NCBI RefSeq assembly: GCF_009695745.1
Contig: NZ_VUNH01000009.1
Location: 62,001-126,000, forward strand
Direction: 5' to 3'
DNA: 64,000 nt
Source: Pyramidobacter porci
Lineage (GTDB): Bacteria; Synergistota; Synergistia; Synergistales; Dethiosulfovibrionaceae
This document shows, piece by piece, positions 57,775-64,000 of the stretch. The notes beneath the pieces are model-generated. The model made no database searches. It was not told the DNA's origin and worked only from the letters and a program-made list of their open reading frames with translations. Position numbers and translations under genes: made by a program. How positions within the stretch are numbered: position 1 is the stretch's first letter; the number at the start of each line of letters is the position of its first letter.

Positions 57775-58725
57775 ATGAAGTATGCGATCGTTTTTCCCGG
57801 CCAGGGCTCTCAGGCCGTTGGCATGGGAAAGGAACTGTGCGGCGTTTCCACGGCGGCAAAAGAGACTTTCGCCGAAGCTGACGAGGCTCTCGGATTTTCC
57901 CTCAGCGACATCATCTTCAACGGCCCCGAGGACAAGCTGGTCTTGACGGCCTACACTCAGCCCGCTATTTTGGCGATGTCCATCGCCGTGTTCCGCGCGC
58001 TTCAGGAAAAAGGCGTGACGTTGGATCCCGCTTTTGTAGCCGGGCACAGCCTCGGCGAGTACACGGCCCTCGTCGCCAGCGGCGTGCTGTCGCTGGCCGA
58101 CGGCGTGCGCCTTGTGCACAAGCGAGGATCCTTCATGCAGGAGGCCGTGCCTCGAGGCGTGGGAGCCATGGCGGCGATCCTCGGACTTGAAGCCGACGCG
58201 GTCCGCGCCGTCTGCGCAGAAGCCGCTCAGGGGGAAGTCTGCGAAGCGGCGAATTACAATACGCCGGTGCAGATCGTCATCTCCGGCCATACGGCCGCGG
58301 TGGAGCGCGCCGTCGCGCTGGCTTCCGCAAAAGGCGCCAAGCGTTCCGTGATGCTGAACGTGAGCGCTCCGTTCCACTGCTCGCTGATGCGCCCTGTGGC
58401 GGACCGTCTGGCGGCCGAAATGGAAAAGTGCGTTTGGAATCCTGGGCGCTGCCCGCTGGTCGCCAACGTTTCCGCCCAACCGGTCAGCGACGTTTCCGCG
58501 ATTCGCGACGGACTGTACGCTCAGACGTACAGCCCCGTCAGATGGACCGAAAGCGTGCAGACCATGGCCGCTCGGGGCGTGGAAGGATTCATTGAAGTGG
58601 GCCCCGGCAAAGTGCTGGCCGGCACGGTCAAAAAGATCGCCCGTCAGGCCGCGGTGCTCAACGTGGAACAGCCGGCCGATCTTGAGCAGGTCGTCCCCTT
58701 TATAGAGCGAAAGGCGGAAGCATAG
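57775..58725 (+). CDS. fabD: Malonyl-CoA:ACP transacylase
   Basis: This 316-residue enzyme loads malonate onto ACP. It has IVFPGQGSQAVGMG at the start, the nucleophile S92 in GHSLGEYTAL (same number as E. coli) and GPGKVLAG near the C-terminus. It is two nucleotides upstream of fabG. Confidence 0.97.
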   Translation: MKYAIVFPGQGSQAVGMGKELCGVSTAAKETFAEADEALGFSLSDIIFNGPEDKLVLTAYTQPAILAMSIAVFRALQEKGVTLDPAFVAGHSLGEYTALVASGVLSLADGVRLVHKRGSFMQEAVPRGVGAMAAILGLEADAVRAVCAEAAQGEVCEAANYNTPVQIVISGHTAAVERAVALASAKGAKRSVMLNVSAPFHCSLMRPVADRLAAEMEKCVWNPGRCPLVANVSAQPVSDVSAIRDGLYAQTYSPVRWTESVQTMAARGVEGFIEVGPGKVLAGTVKKIARQAAVLNVEQPADLEQVVPFIERKAEA

Positions 58726-58727
58726 CG

Positions 58728-59465
58728 ATGGCCCGCATTGCATTGGTTACCGGCGCCGGCCGCGGCATCGGCCGCGCGGTGGCGAAACGGCTTGCCGCCG
58801 ACGGCTGCGCCGTGGCGGTGAATTATCGTTCTTCGGCGGAAGCGGCTCAGTCCTTGGTGAACGAGATCACGGCCGCCGGCGGAAAAGCGATGGCTTTTGC
58901 CGGCGACGTCTCCAGCCCCGAGGCGGTGAAAAAGCTTTTCGACGACGTCAAAGAAGCTCTCGGCCCCGTCGAGATCCTCGTCAACAACGCCGGGCAGACG
59001 AAAGACGGGCTTTTGATGCGGATGAAAGACTCCGATTGGGACGACGTGCTCAACGCCGATCTCAAGTCCGTGTTCCTCTGCACGCGCGAAGCGGTCAAAG
59101 CCATGGTCCGCGCCCGCTGGGGCCGGATCGTCAACATCTCTTCGGTGGTGGGCGTCACGGGCAATCCCGGACAGGCCAATTACGGCGCGGCAAAGGCCGG
59201 CGTGATCGGTTTCAGCAAGTGCGTGGCGCGTGAATACGCCGCCAAGGGCGTGACGGTGAACTGCGTCGCCCCCGGTTACATCGCCACCGATATGACGAAA
59301 ATTCTGAGCGACGCCGCCAAGGAGGCGATCCTGACGGGCATCCCGCAGGGACGTCAGGGCGAGCCAGAGGACATCGCCAACGCCGTGTCCTTCTTCGCGC
59401 AGGAAAGCAGTTCTTACATCACAGGTCAGGTTCTCGCCGTCGACGGCGGGATGACAATGGCATAG
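58728..59465 (+). CDS. fabG: 3-oxoacyl-ACP reductase
   Basis: This 245-residue short-chain dehydrogenase reduces 3-oxoacyl-ACP with NADPH. It has the TGAGRGIG cofactor loop, NNAGQTKDGLLMRM, the SSVVGVTGNPGQANYGAAKAG region with Tyr152 and Lys156, and a C-terminal SSSYITGQVLAVDGGMTMA. The length and order in the cluster are normal. Confidence 0.97.
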   Translation: MARIALVTGAGRGIGRAVAKRLAADGCAVAVNYRSSAEAAQSLVNEITAAGGKAMAFAGDVSSPEAVKKLFDDVKEALGPVEILVNNAGQTKDGLLMRMKDSDWDDVLNADLKSVFLCTREAVKAMVRARWGRIVNISSVVGVTGNPGQANYGAAKAGVIGFSKCVAREYAAKGVTVNCVAPGYIATDMTKILSDAAKEAILTGIPQGRQGEPEDIANAVSFFAQESSSYITGQVLAVDGGMTMA

Positions 59466-59512
59466 AGCGGTTCTTTTACAAGGCCGCATATTTTATGGAG
59501 GTGCTTTGAGCT

Positions 59513-59764
59513 ATGACTAAAGCAGATGTTCTCGCTCGCCTGAAGGAAATCATTATCGACCGTCTTGACGTGGAAGAGGAGCAGATCCGTCCCGAGGCTT
59601 CCTTTGTGGAAGATCTCGGCGCCGATTCCCTTGACATCGTCGAGCTGATCATGGGCATCGAGGAAGAGTTCGACATCGAGATCCCCGATGAGGATGCCGA
59701 GAAGCTGACCACTGTCGGTGAAGCAATCAACTACGCCGCCAGCAAGCTTGGCATTGAGGAGTAA
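59513..59764 (+). CDS. acpP: Acyl carrier protein
   Basis: This is an 83-residue acidic helical protein. The 4'-phosphopantetheine attachment serine is S39 in [13 protein letters not shown]. It carries growing acyl chains between the Fab enzymes. ATG 59513 follows GGAGGTGCTTTGAGCT. Confidence 0.98.
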   Translation: MTKADVLARLKEIIIDRLDVEEEQIRPEASFVEDLGADSLDIVELIMGIEEEFDIEIPDEDAEKLTTVGEAINYAASKLGIEE

Positions 59765-59871
59765 CTGAGCTGTATTTGCGGGGGAGAGGATACCAGTACG
59801 GCGGTTCCTCTCCCGATTTTAAAGAAACACTTATCGTATTTCGCCCACCGAGGCGGCAAGGAGATCTCAAA

Positions 59872-61110
59872 ATGAATCGAAGAGTCGTGATCACCGGGCT
59901 CGGCGTGGTCAGCCCCGTTGGCATCGGCAAGGATAATTACTGGCGCGCTCTTGAAGCGGGAGAAAACGGCATCAGGAACATCACCGCTTTCGACGCGTCC
60001 GACTACAATGTGAAAATTGCGGGCGAGGTTCTCGATTTTGATCCCGCCCTTTATGTGGCTAAAAAAGAGGCCAAGCGCACCGACCGCGTCATTCAGTTCT
60101 CGACGGCAGCGGCGTCGATGGCGCTTGAAGATGCAAAGCTTGATCCGGCTTCCGTCGATCCCTGGAAGTTCGGCGTTTACATCGGTTCCGGCACCGGCGG
60201 GCTGCATACCAGCTGGGAAGGATATCAGGATCTTTCCGAAAAAGGGCCTCGTCACGTCGGACCTTTCGCCATCCCGATGATGATCAGCAACATGACCTCG
60301 GCCTACATCGCCATCAAGTACGGCTGCAAAGGCCCCAACATGTGCATCGTCACCGCCTGCGCGTCGTCGATCAACAGCATCGGCGAGGCGTGGTACGCCG
60401 TCCAGCGCGGTGACGCGGACGTGATGTTGGCCGGCGGCGCCGAGGCCTGCGTGATGGGATTGACCGTCGCCGGTTTTGCCTCCATGAAGGCGCTGTGCAC
60501 GACCCACAACGACGATCCGGAGTGTGCGTGCCGCCCCTTCGACAAAGACCGCGCCGGTTTCATCGTCGCGGAGGGCGCCGGCGTTGTCGTTCTCGAAGAT
60601 CTTGAACGCGCCCGCGCCCGCGGCGCCCATATTTACGGCGAGCTGACAGGCTACGGCGCCACCTGCGACGCCTATCATCTGACCGCTCCCGATCCCGACG
60701 GCGCCGGCGCCATGAAGGCCATGGAACTGGCCATGAAGCAGTCGGGCTGGAACGGCGTGGATTTGGTCAACGCCCATGGAACTTCCACTCATCTTAACGA
60801 GATTATGGAATCCAAGGCTATCAACGGACTGCTCGGCGACAAGGCGAAAGACACGCTCGTCACCTCCACCAAGTCGATCTTCGGCCACACGCTCGGCGCG
60901 GCCGGCGGCGTGGCGGTCGTGGCGGCGCTCCAGGCCTTCGAGCAGGGGATCGTCCACAAGACGCGCAACTACGAAACGCCCGATCCCGAGTGCAACGTCA
61001 ACGTTGTCGCCGAAACGCTGTACGACCGAAACGTCAAACGCATTCTCGTCAACAATTTCGGCTTCGGCGGGCACAACGGTGTGCTTGCGCTGCAGAAGTA
61101 CGAAGGCTAA
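59872..61110 (+). CDS. fabF: 3-oxoacyl-ACP synthase II
   Basis: This 412-residue condensing enzyme elongates acyl-ACP with malonyl-ACP. It has nucleophile C163 in VTACASSINS, H302 in NAHGTST and H339 in FGHTLGAAGG, the Cys-His-His triad of KASI/II. ATG 59872 follows AAGGAGATCTCAAA. Its stop overlaps the rnc start by one base (TAATG). No fabZ or acc genes are in the cluster. Confidence 0.97.
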   Translation: MNRRVVITGLGVVSPVGIGKDNYWRALEAGENGIRNITAFDASDYNVKIAGEVLDFDPALYVAKKEAKRTDRVIQFSTAAASMALEDAKLDPASVDPWKFGVYIGSGTGGLHTSWEGYQDLSEKGPRHVGPFAIPMMISNMTSAYIAIKYGCKGPNMCIVTACASSINSIGEAWYAVQRGDADVMLAGGAEACVMGLTVAGFASMKALCTTHNDDPECACRPFDKDRAGFIVAEGAGVVVLEDLERARARGAHIYGELTGYGATCDAYHLTAPDPDGAGAMKAMELAMKQSGWNGVDLVNAHGTSTHLNEIMESKAINGLLGDKAKDTLVTSTKSIFGHTLGAAGGVAVVAALQAFEQGIVHKTRNYETPDPECNVNVVAETLYDRNVKRILVNNFGFGGHNGVLALQKYEG

Positions 61111-61805
61111 TGAACGGAACGGAGCCGGCGCGGCAAAAAAGTCTGCTCGAGTTTCAGCGGCGCATCGGCTATGAATTCAACGATCCGGCCCTGCTGGAAG
61201 AAGCGCTGACTCATTCGTCCTACGCTCACGAACGGGGAGTTCCGTTCTGGAACGAGCGTCTCGAGTTTCTCGGCGACGCCGTGCTGGAAGTGCTGATCAG
61301 CGAGGAGCTGTTCCGCACCCGTCCCGATGCCAGCGAGGGACAGATGACCCGCGAGCGCGCCTCGCTGGTCCGCGAAGAAGTGCTTTCCGCCTGGGGGCAC
61401 TCTTTGGGATTGGACGACCTGCTCCTTTTGGGAACGGGGCAGCGCGGCAGCGCCAGCGAAAACATGATCGGCGACGCGGTCGAGGCCCTGATCGGCGCGC
61501 TTTACCTTGACGGAGGGCTGGAACGGGCCCGGAATTTTTTGAGCCGGCGTCCGCGAGAAGCGGCGCGCGAGCAGCTCGACCCGAAGAGCCGTCTGCAGAT
61601 TCTCTGTCAAGAACGGAACGGGCCGACGCCTTATTATGAACTGCTTCAGCGTAAAGGGCCGGAGCATGATCCGGTTTTCATCGTCCGGGCTTTGCTGGAC
61701 GGCAAGGAACTTGCCCGCGGCAGAGGAACCAGCCGCAAGGCAGCTGAGCAGGCAGCAGCGAGAACTGCATTGAAATTGATCGAACCGCCAAAAAAACAGC
61801 TCTGA
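61110..61805 (+). CDS. rnc: Ribonuclease III
   Basis: This 231-residue dsRNA endonuclease has the RNase III signature ERLEFLGDAVLE, the catalytic second acidic site in NMIGDAVEALIGALYLD, and a C-terminal dsRNA-binding domain ending GRGTSRKAAEQAAARTAL. The start is ATG 61110, overlapping the fabF stop. Frames opening earlier lie within fabF. The fab-rnc order is common in Firmicutes. A terminator follows the stop codon. Confidence 0.96.
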   Translation: MNGTEPARQKSLLEFQRRIGYEFNDPALLEEALTHSSYAHERGVPFWNERLEFLGDAVLEVLISEELFRTRPDASEGQMTRERASLVREEVLSAWGHSLGLDDLLLLGTGQRGSASENMIGDAVEALIGALYLDGGLERARNFLSRRPREAAREQLDPKSRLQILCQERNGPTPYYELLQRKGPEHDPVFIVRALLDGKELARGRGTSRKAAEQAAARTALKLIEPPKKQL

Positions 61806-61810
61806 CAAAG

Positions 61811-61843
61811 ATCGCTTGTCCGTCTGCGGACGAGCGATTTTTT
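61811..61843 (+). terminator. Terminator after rnc
   Basis: ATCGCTTGTCCG pairs with CGGACGAGCGAT (one G-T pair) with a TCTG loop and a T6 run. It ends the fapR-fab-rnc transcript. Confidence 0.9.
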
Positions 61844-61943
61844 ATGGCGAGGGCGTGATTTTATTTGTGCCTTCAACTTGATTTTGCCGCGTATTCGATT
61901 TAGAATCAATTTCCGTGAGGCGAAGGAAAGGGGAGAACCTGAC

Positions 61944-63248
61944 GTGACGAAAAGCGATGTGCCGCGGCGCTTTCGCGGCGTCATGGAACGACGCGGCTGG
62001 CTCGGCCAGACGCCGGTGCTGCTCGGCGTTTCGGGCGGCAGCGACTCGATGAGCCTGCTCTGTCTTTTTTCCCAGCTTTACGAGCCTTCGCAGCTGATCG
62101 TGGTCCATATGGACCACGGCATCCGCGGCGCCTCGTGCGGCGACGGCGAGTTCGTGAAAAAGCGCTGCGCCGAATTGAGCGTGCGCTGCGTGATCGAGCG
62201 CCGCTCGGTCTCCGAATTGTCCCGAAAAGGGGAATCCGAGGAGGCGGCGGGGCGTCGACTTCGCTATGAGCTTTACGAAGAGACGGCGCAAAGATTCGGA
62301 TGCCGTCTGGCGGCGTTGGGGCATACGCGCGACGACCTGGCCGAAAACGCGCTCATGAACATGGCCCGCGGCTGCGGGCTTTGGGGCGTGGCGGGGATGC
62401 CGGAACGGCGCGGTATGTATATCCGCCCGTTGCTTTCGTTCCGCCGCGAGGAACTGCGCGATTTTCTCCGCGCGCAGGGCTGGAGCTGGGTAGAAGACGA
62501 GACGAACGCTCTAAACATATACCGGCGCAATCGAGTCCGCAACGAAGTGATGCCCCTGCTGGCCCGCGAGGTCAATCCCGGCGTCGTCGAGCATCTGGCC
62601 TCTCTGGCCGAAGAGGCGCAGCTTTGGCGAAAGATGCAGGAAGATCATGCGGCCGCGCTGTGCCGCGAGGTCTCGCTGCCGCGGCGCGGCTGGCCGTGCT
62701 TGAGCCTGAGCAAGCTGCGCCGCGTCCACGAGTTCCAGCGCCGTGAACTGCTGCGTTTTGCGGGACGTCGGCTGGGGCTGACCGCTCTGACCAGACCCCG
62801 CATCGAAGAGCTGGACCGCCTGATGTGCCGTTCCGGACGCTTTGTGTTCCAATGGGGCTCAGAGGTCGACGTGGAAGCCGGGGGCGGCATGCTGTGCTGG
62901 CATCCGGCGGCGGAAAAGCGGCTGGAGGCGCTCCAGCTTTCGCTTGGCGAAACGGCGCGTTGGGGCGGCTGGAAAGTTTCGCTGCGGCTGAAGGGCGCCT
63001 CTGCGGAGGCCGATTTCGGCCTCCGCTGTCCGCTCGATGAAGCGCGGCCGGTCGTTCTGCAAAAAAATACTGAAAAATATGATGTGGCAACATCTTTTTT
63101 CCCGGTAATTTCCCAGGAAAATGTTTTCCGGGCGGAAAAAAAACAAAATCGATGGGAAATCCTTTACCATAGTGTAAAATATAACGTCGTTGCTCAGGTT
63201 GTTTTGAGTCCCCTTGTCGGGCGCTGGAGGGAATCTTTATGGAATTGA
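61944..63248 (+). CDS. tilS: tRNA(Ile)-lysidine synthetase, C-terminal part atypical
   Basis: This is a 434-residue reading. The N-terminal N-type ATP-pyrophosphatase domain is clear (GVSGGSDSMSLLCLF, VVHMDHGIRGAS, ALGHTRDDLAENALMNMARG, RNRVRNEVMPLL). The enzyme changes the anticodon C34 of a tRNA(Ile) to lysidine, which is essential. From about residue 370 the coding becomes AT-rich and lacks the RPGDR and KKLK motifs of the usual C-terminal domain. An A7 run at 63061-63067 would, if slipped or misread, move the frame to an earlier stop at 63106-63108. The start GTG 61944 follows GGGGAGAACCTGAC. The last bases overlap hpt. Confidence 0.85.
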   Translation: MTKSDVPRRFRGVMERRGWLGQTPVLLGVSGGSDSMSLLCLFSQLYEPSQLIVVHMDHGIRGASCGDGEFVKKRCAELSVRCVIERRSVSELSRKGESEEAAGRRLRYELYEETAQRFGCRLAALGHTRDDLAENALMNMARGCGLWGVAGMPERRGMYIRPLLSFRREELRDFLRAQGWSWVEDETNALNIYRRNRVRNEVMPLLAREVNPGVVEHLASLAEEAQLWRKMQEDHAAALCREVSLPRRGWPCLSLSKLRRVHEFQRRELLRFAGRRLGLTALTRPRIEELDRLMCRSGRFVFQWGSEVDVEAGGGMLCWHPAAEKRLEALQLSLGETARWGGWKVSLRLKGASAEADFGLRCPLDEARPVVLQKNTEKYDVATSFFPVISQENVFRAEKKQNRWEILYHSVKYNVVAQVVLSPLVGRWRESLWN

Positions 63249-63778
63249 AGGCAGCGGAAGTTTTGATCGCCAGGGAGCAGATCGCCGCGCGCGTTCGCGT
63301 GCTGGCGGCGGAAATCAGCCGCAGGTACGAAGGGCAGAGTTTGACCGTCATCGGCATCCTGCGCGGCGCGGTGATCTTCATGGCCGACCTGGTGCGTGAG
63401 ATCTCGCCGTCGGTGAACGTCGTCATGGAGTTCATGAAGGCCGCCTCCTACGGCTCTTCGACCACATCGTCGGGCAAAGTGACCATCTCGCAGGGAACTG
63501 GCATCGCGGTGAAAGGGCGCAATATTTTGATCGTCGAGGACATCGTGGATACGGGGCTGACGCTGCAGCACCTGCGCGGATACTTCAAGGACGAGGGCGC
63601 CGCGTCCGTGGAAGTGTGCGTTTTGCTGGACAAAAAGGAACGGCGCGTCGTCGACGTGCCGGTGGAGTATACGGGATTCGTGATTCCCGACGAGTTCGTG
63701 GTCGGCTACGGCATGGATTATGATCAGAAGATGCGCAACCTGCCTTCGATCCACACGGTGCGCTCCGTCTCGGAGTGA
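63239..63778 (+). CDS. hpt: Hypoxanthine phosphoribosyltransferase
   Basis: This 179-residue purine salvage enzyme has VIGILRGAVIFMADLVR, the PRPP-binding VEDIVDTGLTL and the C-terminal VVGYGMDYDQKMRNLP, all typical of Hpt. ATG 63239 follows GGAGGGAATCTTT and overlaps the tilS end. tilS-hpt-ftsH is a conserved gene order in many Gram-positive bacteria and Synergistota. Confidence 0.96.
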   Translation: MELKAAEVLIAREQIAARVRVLAAEISRRYEGQSLTVIGILRGAVIFMADLVREISPSVNVVMEFMKAASYGSSTTSSGKVTISQGTGIAVKGRNILIVEDIVDTGLTLQHLRGYFKDEGAASVEVCVLLDKKERRVVDVPVEYTGFVIPDEFVVGYGMDYDQKMRNLPSIHTVRSVSE

Positions 63779-63805
63779 TGTTATGAATTTTAAGGAGGCG
63801 CCATT

Positions 63806-64000
63806 GTGCAGCGATTAATGAAGAATCTCGGCGTGTATTTGATCCTCGTGGTGCTCGTCGTCAGCGTTGTGAACATGTTTCTCACGCCTCAGACGGCGGG
63901 GCCGGAAGTGGCAGAGGTTCCTTACAGCCAATTCAAGACCGATCTGGCCGCGGGGCGAATCAAAAACTTCACGATCAACGATATGAAGGCCCAGGGGCGC
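63806..64000 (+). CDS. ftsH: ATP-dependent zinc metalloprotease FtsH, N-terminal fragment
   Basis: The first 65 codons lie in the window, starting at GTG 63806 seven bases after AAGGAGG. They encode the first membrane helix (LGVYLILVVLVVSVVNMFL) and the start of the extracytoplasmic domain with VPYSQFKTDLAAGRIKNFTIND, the FtsH pattern. The AAA+ and protease domains are beyond the window. Position after tilS-hpt supports the assignment. Confidence 0.9.
   Translation, partial: MQRLMKNLGVYLILVVLVVSVVNMFLTPQTAGPEVAEVPYSQFKTDLAAGRIKNFTINDMKAQGR

Noticed and set aside
1-64000. CRISPR arrays, tRNA, rRNA, insertion sequences or prophage genes
   Set aside because: No regularly spaced direct repeats, cloverleaf sequences, rRNA blocks, transposase or phage structural genes were found on either strand by reading. 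This was not a computed search.

Overview
The window is a densely packed bacterial chromosome segment, roughly 58% GC by eye, with no rRNA, tRNA, prophage, insertion sequence or CRISPR array that I could see. Gene content and order (fapR-plsX-fabK-fabD-fabG-acpP-fabF-rnc, cdaA-cdaR-glmM-glmS, yceD-rpmF, TRAP transporter, Na+-pump decarboxylase subunits, acetate kinase, a probable selenoprotein) suggest an anaerobic, amino-acid- or organic-acid-fermenting bacterium, most likely of the Synergistota (for example a Pyramidobacter relative). The taxon is an inference from gene content only.

Layout. 0-5 kb: end of a TRAP transporter (dctQ tail, dctM), then an E2 acyltransferase and a lipoyl-domain E3 with no E1 beside them. 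5-8.6 kb: SGNH hydrolase, PfkB-type kinase, M48 lipoprotein protease. 8.6-22 kb: dnaX, dnaE, pyk, then the c-di-AMP/amino-sugar block cdaA-cdaR-glmM and glmS, the last behind a well-formed glmS ribozyme. 22-29.5 kb: a small secreted protein, a GNAT enzyme, then a complete phosphate regulon on the minus strand (pstSCAB-phoU-phoB-phoR) whose PstS appears circularly permuted. 29.6-36.7 kb: paired chromate transporters, a stand-alone FabH-like synthase, a minimal Na+-pump gamma/beta pair, an RNase H-SWIM fusion and a CdaR-type regulator. 36.8-41.3 kb: gamma-glutamyltranspeptidase-like enzyme and membrane transporter, divergent from an unfamiliar regulator. 41.4-45.5 kb: a thioredoxin-like protein with an in-frame TGA (probable selenocysteine), YbaK-type deacylase, phosphohexomutase, AEC carrier and an acidic protein. 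45.6-54.6 kb: housekeeping genes (nucleoside kinase, short LacI-type regulator, Mrp, trmB, rsmD, coaD, tmcAL, ackA, yceD, rpmF). 55-64 kb: the fatty-acid cluster headed by fapR, then rnc, tilS, hpt and the start of ftsH.

How parts connect. FapR probably controls its own operon and perhaps the distant FabH-like gene, because both upstream regions carry a 17-nt site of the form TTANNACTAGNNNTTAA. The cda/glm block links c-di-AMP signalling to UDP-GlcNAc precursor supply, with glmS under ribozyme feedback. A MITE-like intergenic repeat with terminal inverted repeats occurs three times, each time at the 3' end of a gene or operon.

Most interesting: the probable selenoprotein (41400-41738), the permuted PstS (28524-29384), the glmS ribozyme (19634-19788), the MITE-like family, and the shared FapR-like site.
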